Shown here: piece after piece, positions 16,349 to 24,098 of the stretch
Layout of the letters: the number at the start of each line of letters is the position of its first letter
Numbering within the stretch: the first letter of the stretch is position 1
Source of the DNA: Methanocalculus alkaliphilus
GTDB lineage: Archaea; Halobacteriota; Methanomicrobia; Methanomicrobiales; Methanocorpusculaceae
Assembly (NCBI RefSeq): GCF_024170505.1
Contig: NZ_JALJYG010000016.1
Location: 1 to 36,121, forward strand
Length of the DNA stretch: 36,121 nt
Direction of reading: 5' to 3'
Notes under the pieces: model-generated
Told to the model about the DNA's origin: nothing
Seen by the model: only the letters and a program-made list of their open reading frames with translations
Databases searched by the model: none
Made by a program: the position numbers and the translations under genes

Positions 16349-17116
16349 TTATACCCTGCTGAGGACAAGCCGGATCGACCGGGTCCCCGGATCCAGGGAG
16401 ACCTCGCTGAACTGCCAGGGTTTGCCTGTCGCCTCGGCAAGGATCAGGCCTGCCAGTCCACAGACCCCGCAGGGGGCTGTGGTGCAGCATGCGGGGCATT
16501 CTCTCCGGGCAAGGGCACACCCCCCAAAGAGCTTGTACCAGGTGATCTCGATGATGCAGTCATCCCCCTCAAATTTTCCATCAACCCGGTCGGCCAGTTC
16601 AAGAACTGTCCGGACTGATTCGGCATAGGCGATGAGTGCGAGGTCGGGGTTCCCGGGGATGGTCAGATGGTTGCCTCTCCTGAGCTGGTCAAGGATAGGA
16701 AGGGCAGGGGGAGATACCGAAAGGCCCCGGTGTCCATTCCATGTATTCAGCGCTGAGTCGAGGGATCCGGAGTTTTTCATCGGGATGAACTGGATGGGTC
16801 TCTCCCCGGGGATGATGATGGCGCCTCCATCTGCACCGAGACGGGATGCAAGCGTTCCAAGGGCAATCTGTTCACCGGAGAGGACCAGGCCGGCAACATC
16901 CATGGCAACCTGATCCACCCTGAGAAACGTCAGCAGGATCAGTCCGGTGGTGAAGGTGGCAAACCCGCAAAGCACCAGGACCGAGGAGAGCGGGGTGGAG
17001 AGGCCGGCGAGGAGGGGCAGGCCGATTGCGAGGGCTGCGATGGTGAAGAGGAGAAGAGACGCCTTCACTTCGTTTGATCCCGACGCATACCGGAGGAGGA
17101 GTCTGAAATCCATCAT
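16349..17116 (-). CDS. Unknown membrane protein with two N-terminal TM segments and a Cys-rich C-terminal region
   Basis: Unrecognised 255-residue protein. Two adjacent membrane segments lie at about residues 19-38 and 43-65 (SLLLFTIAALAIGLPLLAG; VLVLCGFATFTTGLILLTF). A soluble domain follows, with ALIAYAESVRTVLELADRV and then six cysteines within 20 residues (about 200-219: ECPACC, APCGVC), which could bind a metal or Fe-S cluster. The frame opens at 17200, but GGGGGACC before the ATG at 17116, and an exact ATGA overlap with the preceding gene, fix the start. It is the last gene of a three-gene unit. No function can be assigned. Confidence 0.6.
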   Translation of the reverse strand: MMDFRLLLRYASGSNEVKASLLLFTIAALAIGLPLLAGLSTPLSSVLVLCGFATFTTGLILLTFLRVDQVAMDVAGLVLSGEQIALGTLASRLGADGGAIIIPGERPIQFIPMKNSGSLDSALNTWNGHRGLSVSPPALPILDQLRRGNHLTIPGNPDLALIAYAESVRTVLELADRVDGKFEGDDCIIEITWYKLFGGCALARRECPACCTTAPCGVCGLAGLILAEATGKPWQFSEVSLDPGTRSIRLVLSRV

Positions 17117-17409
17117 GGCCGGTCCCCCGGATAATGCTTTGATATGCCATTGACGGGAGGCTCTCTTCGCAATGCCAGGGGGAGAGGCGGGATGTCGCAC
17201 AGCGGCACCGGTGCCCGAAAGAGCTCATCTGAGGGGAGATCTGGATGAATCACCATATCACAATCCAATGGAACTGATGCTTTCTCAAAGGGCGGGGGAT
17301 GCACGCCGGCGGCTGCCTCGATCCTGGGACTGTTCTCAAAACGATGCGCAGCTGAGATATCGTCCTCTCTCGTCCGTATGGACATGGTTTTCCGGGATTT
17401 CCGCTTCAT
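17113..17409 (-). CDS. Unknown 98-residue Pro-rich protein, middle gene of an ATGA-coupled operon
   Basis: Unrecognised soluble protein beginning MKRKSRKTMSIRTREDD, basic at the N-terminus and proline-rich in the second half (DLPSDELFRAPVPLCDIPP). No signal peptide or membrane segment is seen. Support for a real gene comes from architecture: its ATG overlaps the stop of the upstream membrane gene by ATGA, and its own TGA overlaps the ATG of the downstream Cys-rich gene in the same way. The low-complexity composition leaves some doubt. Confidence 0.45.
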   Translation of the reverse strand: MKRKSRKTMSIRTREDDISAAHRFENSPRIEAAAGVHPPPFEKASVPLDCDMVIHPDLPSDELFRAPVPLCDIPPLPLALRREPPVNGISKHYPGDRP

Positions 17410-17672
17410 ACACCGATTACCTCCATGATCGCCTGGATGAAGTAGAGAGCAAAGATGACGACACCTGTTGCGATGATGATATTCAATCCCTTCAGGAACG
17501 TCGGCCTGACATGGGAAGGGGTTGTGATATCAGCGATGAGAAGCATGCCGAGGAGGGTGAGGGCAAAGAGGATCTCGATGCTTGGAGCCTCGGTAAGGAT
17601 CATGAAGAGGATGATAAAAAACATCCATACACTCATGGCCAATGCAATGCTGCGCCCTGATCTATGTTTCAT
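17406..17672 (-). CDS. Small three-TM membrane protein of unknown function
   Basis: 88-residue hydrophobic protein starting MKHRSGRSIALAMSVW. Three membrane segments are seen: about residues 9-27, 31-48 and 63-84 (NIIIATGVVIFALYFIQAI). The frame opens at 17702, but GAAGG eight bases before the ATG at 17672 makes that the better start. It is the first gene of a three-gene unit with 4-nt overlaps. Its family is not recognised; a small membrane partner of the downstream two-TM protein is a reasonable guess. Confidence 0.55.
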   Translation of the reverse strand: MKHRSGRSIALAMSVWMFFIILFMILTEAPSIEILFALTLLGMLLIADITTPSHVRPTFLKGLNIIIATGVVIFALYFIQAIMEVIGV

Positions 17673-17751
17673 CGTAATGCCTTCTGAATGATATATGCAC
17701 AATACAATATATTACTCTTTGTTTTCATCATCCGGATAATCACCTCCGGAT

Positions 17752-18131
17752 TCAACCTCCCTTGTTGGCTTTCGACTGGTGTAACCCATCTGGATCTGCA
17801 TCTCCTGGTTTTCGTTCGACGAGCTCCTCTCGCGGATTGTGGGGGATGACCCGTAATGTCCTTTGTATCTCTGTATTTTTGTTCAATTCCTTCAATGAGG
17901 AGATAGCAGATCATCACCTTGTATCCCCTTCTGCCACAGGGTAACAGTATCCTATGATATGCAGATACGAAGAGCAGAATCTTCAAGTTCCTCTGCGCGG
18001 AGAGAGATCAATTGGCTGAGGCGGGGTGGGGATGGGCGAATCCCACGTGCATTGATCAGGTCTGATGTCGCTGTGGGGATCCTGAGTACCGGGTGCTTTG
18101 CATCGTACTCTGCATTTTCCTTAAAACGAGT
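17752..18131 (-). pseudogene. Coding remnants without an intact gene
   Basis: Two stretches on the - strand have protein-like, GC-rich codon content but no proper gene. From 18131 to 17952 an open frame with no start codon reads ENAEYDAKHPVLRIPTATS, then DLINARGIRPSPPRLSQLI, and ends in TAG. From 17895 to 17752 another frame with only a TTG start reads KELNKNTEIQRTLRVIPHN, then PREELVERKPGDADPDGLH. Together they look like a decayed gene or two fragments. The family is not recognised. Between here and the GT2 start (18132-18509) no other gene is convincing. Confidence 0.3.
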
Positions 18132-18509
18132 TTAAAGGCAAAGGAAAAGATAACTACAGATATATAGAGGAGGGATCAGGTAGAAGACATTTATATGTAT
18201 ATGAGAGAGTAAGCAGCCACGAGATGAGCAGCTCTGAGTAAAATAAACGCTCTTTGCGGATTTTGTGGCCATGGCATACCGGTATGTATTATTATGATGG
18301 GGGCTAATTCTGTAGTAGTGAACGGGAGTACGACAGGCGAGAGATATTCCGAGCACTCTATCAGATGTGGTGGAGTAATTGGAGATGAGGTATATCTCAA
18401 TAGCTCGCCTCAATACCAAAGTGCTTTAGCATCGTCAATAGCTTCGACAACGAATCAATGCAAATCATTGGATAACTGCTCAAACGGTTTTATTCCAACA
18501 AGAGAAATC
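18132..18509. other. Region upstream of the GT2 gene with no convincing gene
   Basis: The GT2 reading frame is open from 18294, but residues before 18510 do not resemble the family and are Ser/Asn-rich, so this is treated as upstream DNA. AT-rich stretches around 18130-18250 may hold the promoter. Confidence 0.3.
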
Positions 18510-19454
18510 ATGGATGCTGACGAGGCTGATCTGATGAAGTCACAACACCATACTGTTGTTGCGATGCCCGCCTACAATGAGGAGCGATTTATCGCAAAGA
18601 CGATCGTCGGGGCCCAGCCTTTCGCGAATACAGTCGTTGTCGTTGATGATGGTTCATCAGATGACACCGTCCCTATTGCCCGTGCACTCGGCGCTCTCGT
18701 CATCCAGCATGAGACGAACAAGGGATATGGCGGCGCCCTTCAGACGATCTTTGCGACCGCACGGGAGATCGGTGCTGATGAGCTTGTCATCATCGATGCT
18801 GACGGCCAGCACAACCCTCAGGATATCCCCCGGCTCCTCAAAGAACTCCGAAGAGACGGGGTTGATGTCGTCATCGGATCCCGATTCGTTGACGGTCCGG
18901 GTGAGGGCATCCCCGCCTATCGGAAAGTCGGTATGAAGGTACTTGACACTGCGACGACGATGGCGGGGAATGGTCTTGCCATCTCTGATTCACAGAGCGG
19001 ATTTCGCGCCTATGGGAAGGAGGCGATCGATGTTATCAAACTCAACGGCAACGGCATGTCCGCAGGTTCGGAGATTCTGATCCAGATGAGTGATCATCAG
19101 CTGAAGGTTGCCGAGGTCCCGATTAAGGTGCGGTATGACATCGAGGGAACATCAAGTGAGAACCCTGTGAAACACGGAGTGGGGGTATTGATGAACCTGA
19201 TCAGGATGATCAGCATTCGCCATCCCCTTGTATTCTTTGGCATACCAGGGCTCGTTCTCGCAGTTGCAGGTATTGCCGCAGAGGTCTTTGTATTCTCCCA
19301 ATACTTCCGTACCGGGGCGTTCCATTATCTGGTATTTACAGGTGGGTTTTCAATGCTCATTCTCGGGCTGTTGATGATCACGGCGGGGATGATTTTGTAT
19401 GCGATGATTCATCTTATTCGAGAAGATAAAGAGTCGCATTTAAAAACACGCTAA
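18510..19454 (+). CDS. DPM1-like polyprenol-phosphate glycosyltransferase (GT2) with C-terminal membrane domain
   Basis: Inverting GT2 enzyme that probably transfers a sugar from a nucleotide donor to dolichyl or other polyprenyl phosphate at the inner face of the membrane, the first step of archaeal N-glycan or glycolipid assembly. Motifs are VVAMPAYNEERFIAKTI, VVVVDDGSSDDTVPIA (donor-binding), VIIDADGQHNPQDIPRLL (DxD-like metal site) and VVIGSRFVDGPGEG. The C-terminus has two membrane segments (FFGIPGLVLAVAGIAAEVF and MLILGLLMITAGMILYAM). The start at 18510 (MDADEADLMKS) fits the family better than 18294; the Met at 18534 is also possible. A C-terminal relative follows at 19551. Confidence 0.88.
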   Translation: MDADEADLMKSQHHTVVAMPAYNEERFIAKTIVGAQPFANTVVVVDDGSSDDTVPIARALGALVIQHETNKGYGGALQTIFATAREIGADELVIIDADGQHNPQDIPRLLKELRRDGVDVVIGSRFVDGPGEGIPAYRKVGMKVLDTATTMAGNGLAISDSQSGFRAYGKEAIDVIKLNGNGMSAGSEILIQMSDHQLKVAEVPIKVRYDIEGTSSENPVKHGVGVLMNLIRMISIRHPLVFFGIPGLVLAVAGIAAEVFVFSQYFRTGAFHYLVFTGGFSMLILGLLMITAGMILYAMIHLIREDKESHLKTR

Positions 19455-19550
19455 GTTAAGCAATCAGAGGTCAAGGAATGAACGATAAAATTATCGATAA
19501 CCAATCTGAAATTTTCAAGACATCTATTGCGATTAAGGAGAATATTTGAG

Positions 19551-19931
19551 ATGATTCATCATTTCATAAAGAGTGAGCACGCCCTCGGGGAAGTTCCATT
19601 CAACGTCACCTATGACGTCCCCCATAAGCACAAGAAGAACGCGCTCTCCCACGGCCTCGGGGTGCTCGCAAAGCTCATCGGGGTGATCGGGTACCGCCGG
19701 CCCCTGCTCTCGTTTGGGATTCCGGGACTGGTCTTCTTTGTGGCCGGGTTTGTCCTTGAGATCTATACGTTCTCGCAGTATGTGCGGGCCGGGGCGTTTC
19801 ATTTTATACTGTTTACGGGGGGCATTTCGTTTCTGACGTTCGGGTTGCTGTTGATGATGTGCGGGTTGATCCTGAATTCGCTTGTTATTATTATGAAAGA
19901 GCATCGAGATGATACAAACCGACATGTTTAG
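19551..19931 (+). pseudogene. C-terminal fragment of a second DPM1-like GT2
   Basis: A 126-residue frame matches only the last third of the GT2 just upstream: EVPFNVTYDVPHKHKKNALS aligns with the EVPIKVRYDI region, GLGVLAKLIGVIGYRRPLL with the linker, and FGIPGLVFFVAGFVLEIYTF plus a second membrane segment with its membrane domain. The catalytic DDGS and DADGQH region is absent. An AAGGAG motif 10 nt before ATG 19551 means the piece could still be translated as a small membrane protein. The GC-rich body meets AT-rich DNA at about 19550, which marks a recombination junction. Confidence 0.75.
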
Positions 19932-19977
19932 ATAGATAATATTATAAAATAATATATATTTTGTTGAGGGAATTTAG

Positions 19978-21114
19978 TTGAATATTTTACGCGTAACCAG
20001 TGATCTCTACCCCTATGTCATTGGAGGTATTGGAGTCCACACTAGGGAGATGTCGAAGTCTCAAGCATCGTTAGGACATCAAGTAACCGTAATCACATCA
20101 AGGATGAAAGAGATAGAGCCCTCAAAGCAGGATGGTTTTCATATAATCTGGTTCACCAGTACACTCAAGGTGCTCGGCAATAGCATTAGTCTGGATTTAC
20201 CATTGATATTATTCAGAATAAGAGATGAGTTTGATATAATCCATGCACATTCGCACCTCTTCTTCTCAACAAATCTGTGTGCTCTATTCCGAAAATTCAA
20301 TACAACCCCTCTGGTTATCACCAATCATGGCCTTATATCCGCAAGTGCCCCGGAATGGTTTAATGTGCTTTATTTAAAGACCATTGGTAAATGGACCTTG
20401 AATGCTGCTGATGCGATCATTTGCTATACAGAGGATGAAAAGAAGCGGCTCATTGAATATCTCCATCTGGATGAAACCAGAGTTACGGTTATTTCAAATG
20501 GTGTCAATACAGATCTTTTTCATCCCAGAAATTATGATCACCTGACAGATCAGAAAGGTATAATTCATCTCCTATGGGTTGGACGATTTGTCAAGGGAAA
20601 AGGGGTTGAGTTTATCATTCAGGCAATGGATACCCTGGTAAAGGAATACCCAGACCTCATGCTGACACTTGTCGGAGAAGGACCAGAGAAAAGATCAATC
20701 CAGAATCAAATTGCAGGTTTAGGATTAGAAAATGCTATAAAAATTATTGACTTTATACGTAATGATGAAATGCCTGTAGTATATCAGCATTCAGATATCT
20801 TTCTGCTTCCAAGTCTCCATGAGGGAGTGCCACGTACCGTTCTTGAGGCGATGTCGTGTGGCTTGCCAGTTGTGATCTCTGAGTTTACCCATTTACGAGA
20901 TCTACTTGATGGTGGCGGTATTATGTTTCCAAAAAAAAACGTGCCTGCCCTTGCTAACTGTCTTCGAATTCTTATAAATAACGAAGATCAAAGGAAAATA
21001 ATGGGAAATCTAGCCAGAGAAAGGATAGTACGTGAGCTATCTTGGGATGAAACAGTGAGAAGAACTTTGGATTTATACCAAAAAATACTTTTAAAACCCA
21101 AAGAGAGAAGATGA
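19978..21114 (+). CDS. Glycosyltransferase family 4 (GT-B fold)
   Basis: 378-residue GT4 enzyme, probably adding a sugar to the lipid-linked glycan. The N-terminus NILRVTSDLYPYVIGGIGVH is the classic acceptor-side start with a GGIGVH loop. Further motifs are IIHAHSHLFFSTN, VISNGVNTDLFHPRN, LLWVGRFVKGKGVEFIIQAM, TLVGEGPEKRSIQNQI and the EX7E region LHEGVPRTVLEAMSCGLPVV. The start is TTG with GAGGGAA six bases upstream. It lies downstream of the GT2 fragment and is followed closely by epimerase remnant DNA. Confidence 0.9.
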   Translation: MNILRVTSDLYPYVIGGIGVHTREMSKSQASLGHQVTVITSRMKEIEPSKQDGFHIIWFTSTLKVLGNSISLDLPLILFRIRDEFDIIHAHSHLFFSTNLCALFRKFNTTPLVITNHGLISASAPEWFNVLYLKTIGKWTLNAADAIICYTEDEKKRLIEYLHLDETRVTVISNGVNTDLFHPRNYDHLTDQKGIIHLLWVGRFVKGKGVEFIIQAMDTLVKEYPDLMLTLVGEGPEKRSIQNQIAGLGLENAIKIIDFIRNDEMPVVYQHSDIFLLPSLHEGVPRTVLEAMSCGLPVVISEFTHLRDLLDGGGIMFPKKNVPALANCLRILINNEDQRKIMGNLARERIVRELSWDETVRRTLDLYQKILLKPKERR

Positions 21115-21124
21115 TTATGGTTGA

Positions 21125-21715
21125 TTTAGAGAAGCCATCACATATAGAAAAACACGAAAAGGAGCGTATATCCCCTTTGATGAGAAGCATTCAATATCGC
21201 TATATGAGATATCAAAGGTCGCCGCTGATCATTATTGCAGGATTTATCACAAGGTTGATGGACAGTCAACAATCTCGCTCAGCAACTTTACAGTTCACGG
21301 GCACCGAATGCGATCAGACCTTGCGATCACCATCTCCACCAGTAAGATGCTCACCAACGATCCTTTCATAGTCTATAGGGATGGCGAGAAGACCCGTGAT
21401 TTTACGTATATCAGCGATATCGTCCGGGTTAACCTTGACCCCCTGAAGACGAATGCAGCTGATGGCAATGCGATGAATGTCGGCGGCGGCCACCGGATCA
21501 CAGTGAATGATCTGATTGGTCATCTCCGGGAGATCACCGGGAGCGCTTCTGAGGTGGTGTACTCGGATAAGCAGAAGGGTGATGCGGAGCATACGCTGGC
21601 GGGTGTAGGGTTGGCAGGGGAGTTGGTTGGGTATCGGCCAGGTGTTGGTATTGCGGAAGGCCTAGGTAGGTTTGTTGATTGGTTTAAGAAGCCTCAACAC
21701 CCATCAACATTGTGA
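21125..21715 (+). pseudogene. C-terminal fragment of an NDP-sugar epimerase (SDR family)
   Basis: An open frame without a proper start codon encodes the C-terminal half of a GalE-like extended SDR. Recognisable residues begin with YIPFDEKHSISLYEISKVAA at about 21167, which retains the catalytic YxxxK. They continue with STISLSNFTVHGHRMRSD, DGEKTRDFTYISDIVRVN and MNVGGGHRITVNDLIGHL. The NAD-binding N-terminal half (GxxGxxG) is missing, and the DNA just upstream is AT-rich and unrelated. The complete homologue at 34611-35624 aligns with this piece from its YGVSKLAAEH motif on. It is probably non-functional. Confidence 0.75.
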
Positions 21716-21729
21716 GGTATAGGTTTTTC

Positions 21730-22851
21730 ATGAAACTGTTAATATGTACGACGGAATACTTTCCCAATGGTGCAGGTATTGCAAATGTTACTTACAATAT
21801 CGTTGAAAAGCTAAAGGATCTGGGAATTGAGTGTACAGTCTGTTCACCTACAGGGCCGGATATCAAACTTGGAAATGATAGCCTGATCCAGAAGACTGGT
21901 ATCGTCGGTTTACTATACTATTGGTATAGCGTCTCGCGGTATTTCAAGAACAATGATTACGATGTCGTCTGGCTTCAGAATCCATTTATTCTTACTGATA
22001 ATCCTTTCAAACGTTGCCTGGTGACGATGCATTCAACTTACTATGGTTCGAGCATATATGGCGTTGGGAATCTACCTTTTAACCTATATAAGTCAGTGGT
22101 GGCCCACAGCGAGCGCTATTGCCTTACCCGCATGCATCCCAACACTTTTTTCACCGGGGTGGGCATACCTGTCTGTGAGGAGCTAGAGAAAATCGGGATT
22201 GCAAGAGATCGGATAACCCATATCCCTAATGGAGTTGACACCAGACTTTTTCATCCATCGCCAGATAAAATATCGCTACGGAATAAGTTCAAGATCCCGG
22301 AGAATGATATCATTCTCCTGAGTGTTGGCCGGTTGACTCACCAAAAGCAACCTCATATTGTGATCGAGGTTTTCTCGCGCCTCCAAAAGGAAATAGGCGA
22401 CGTAACCCTCTGTATTGCAGGTAAAGGCGAGTTATTGGAAGAGACAAAAGGTCTTGCAAAGAAAAAAGGATTGCACAAGGTTCTTTTCTTGGGATATGTG
22501 GACGATCAGGATCTCCCTGACCTATATGCCTGCGCTGACTACTATATCATGGCCTCAAATTACGAAGGGGGTATGCCCCCTTTGACTCTTGCAGAGGCTA
22601 TGGCATCAAGTTTGCCTTGCATTGTATCTGATATACCGCAATTAAGAATAGTTAAGATGGCTGAATGTGGGATAATGGTTAATTTTGAGGACACAGCGGA
22701 ACAATTTTCGAAAATAAGAGAATATATATCTAGCGATAATGAATCCCATTCAATTAATGCTAGAGAATTCGCAAAAGAAAATTTAGATTGGAAGAGCATA
22801 GCAGAGCAATATCACAAGGAATTTTTACGAATGACTGATCTCAAAGACTAG
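21730..22851 (+). CDS. Glycosyltransferase family 4 (GT-B fold)
   Basis: 373-residue GT4 protein starting MKLLICTTEYFPNGAGIANV. The donor half has ITHIPNGVDTRLFHPSPDK, ILLSVGRLTHQKQPHIVIEV, LCIAGKGELLEETKGLAKKK and an EX7E-like segment YEGGMPPLTLAEAMASSLPC in which the glutamates are two residues further apart than usual. The frame opens at 21712, but the Met at 21730 matches the family start. It overlaps the tail of the epimerase fragment if the earlier start is used. The acceptor region (NIVEKLKDLGIECTVCSPT) is normal. Donor unknown. Confidence 0.88.
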   Translation: MKLLICTTEYFPNGAGIANVTYNIVEKLKDLGIECTVCSPTGPDIKLGNDSLIQKTGIVGLLYYWYSVSRYFKNNDYDVVWLQNPFILTDNPFKRCLVTMHSTYYGSSIYGVGNLPFNLYKSVVAHSERYCLTRMHPNTFFTGVGIPVCEELEKIGIARDRITHIPNGVDTRLFHPSPDKISLRNKFKIPENDIILLSVGRLTHQKQPHIVIEVFSRLQKEIGDVTLCIAGKGELLEETKGLAKKKGLHKVLFLGYVDDQDLPDLYACADYYIMASNYEGGMPPLTLAEAMASSLPCIVSDIPQLRIVKMAECGIMVNFEDTAEQFSKIREYISSDNESHSINAREFAKENLDWKSIAEQYHKEFLRMTDLKD

Positions 22852-22909
22852 ATTTTCAATAGTTGGATGATATAATATTTATCGAATAAAAAAGGAGAGT
22901 GTAATCATA

Positions 22910-24070
22910 GTGAAAAAAAATAGTAATAAATGTATTGGTCTTTTAACATTACCTTTAGGCAAAGCCAGTTTGACACCATTAAGTAACTTAGTCGGTATTT
23001 TCTCTACATTGTTTAATGATTTTATTTTGGTAACAGGCAATGCAGGTTATGAAAGATATAAGAATAATTGTTCATTCCAACTTATTGCCATAAATTATCC
23101 AATAGATAGTTCTATGAAAAAAATACCTCGATATCTATACGGTCAATGTAAAGCACTGTCAATTATTTTAATAACTAGAGAAAAAGTGACCAGTTGGTTT
23201 TTTTTGGGGGGGCAACGCTCAATAATCCCAATTATCTCAGCCAAATTGTTAAATAAACAAATAAACATAGTCATGGTAGGATCCGCTATTCGTGAGTCTC
23301 AATTATCTGATGATAGATATTTAAATATTATAAAGATACTGGCACATTTTTGTTTATCTCTTGCCGATAAAATCATCATTTACTCTCCAAATTTAATTAA
23401 AGAATGGAGCCTCGAACCCTACCGCCACAAAATCATTATCGCCCACCGCCACTTCCTCGACTTCACCACCTTCACCGTCACCACCCCCTACACCGACCGC
23501 CCCCCCCTTATAGGCTACATCGGCCGCCTGAGCGGGGAGAAAGGCGTCCAGCACTTCGCCCAAGCCCTCCCCGCCATCCTCAACGACAGCAACAGTGATG
23601 GCGGCCATCCACATAACCAAGACCTCCGCGCCTTCATCGGCGGGGATGGGCAACTGAAGGAGTCGATCGAAAACTCCCTGCAAGAAGAGGGCATTACAGA
23701 CCGTGTCGACCTTCCAGGCTGGATCTCCCACGACAACCTTCCCAAGTACTTGAACCAACTCCGGCTCCTCGTCCTCCCCTCCTACACCGAGGGGCTCCCC
23801 AACATCATGCTTGAAGCGATGGCCTGCGGCATTCCGGTGCTGGCGACGCCGGTCGGGGCGATACCGGATGTTATAATAGATGGGAAGACCGGATTTATAA
23901 TGGAGAATAATTCCCCCGAGTGCATCGCGGAGAATGTGAAGAGGGCGCTTGCGTGTCCGGAGCTGGAGAAGATTGCTGAGGCGGGGAGAAGGTATGTGGA
24001 GGAGGAGTATCAGTTAGAGAAGGTTGTGAATAATTGGAAAAATATATTAAAAATTATTATTAATAATTAA
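22910..24070 (+). CDS. Glycosyltransferase family 4, composition-chimeric
   Basis: 386-residue GT4. The start is GTG with AAGGAGAG about ten bases upstream. The N-terminal half is AT-rich and only loosely family-like (LIAINYPIDSSMKKIPRYL). From about 23400 the codons switch abruptly to C-ending, GC-rich DNA and the protein becomes strongly conserved: LIGYIGRLSGEKGVQHFAQA, FIGGDGQLKESIENSL, LPSYTEGLPNIMLEAMACG with the EX7E motif, and ATPVGAIPDVIIDGKTGFI. The last 40 bases are AT-rich again. The frame is intact across both junctions. This fits a gene assembled by recombination between divergent homologues, with new acceptor specificity possible. Confidence 0.87.
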   Translation: MKKNSNKCIGLLTLPLGKASLTPLSNLVGIFSTLFNDFILVTGNAGYERYKNNCSFQLIAINYPIDSSMKKIPRYLYGQCKALSIILITREKVTSWFFLGGQRSIIPIISAKLLNKQINIVMVGSAIRESQLSDDRYLNIIKILAHFCLSLADKIIIYSPNLIKEWSLEPYRHKIIIAHRHFLDFTTFTVTTPYTDRPPLIGYIGRLSGEKGVQHFAQALPAILNDSNSDGGHPHNQDLRAFIGGDGQLKESIENSLQEEGITDRVDLPGWISHDNLPKYLNQLRLLVLPSYTEGLPNIMLEAMACGIPVLATPVGAIPDVIIDGKTGFIMENNSPECIAENVKRALACPELEKIAEAGRRYVEEEYQLEKVVNNWKNILKIIINN

Positions 24071-24098
24071 ATCAATATAAAAATAAGAGGAGAATAAA

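Noticed and set aside
13538-18262. Short direct repeat AACGCTCTTTGCGG at about 13540 and 18248
   Set aside because: Only about 14 bases, one copy inside the PIN-toxin frame; could be chance, and no wider similarity surrounds it.
18294-18509. 72-residue N-terminal extension of the GT2 gene
   Set aside because: It does not resemble the GT2 family, has no membrane segment, and a better start lies at 18510.
23393-23758. 121-codon - strand frame rich in Val, Gly and Glu
   Set aside because: It is a shadow of the GC-rich half of the glycosyltransferase at 22910-24070; low-complexity composition.
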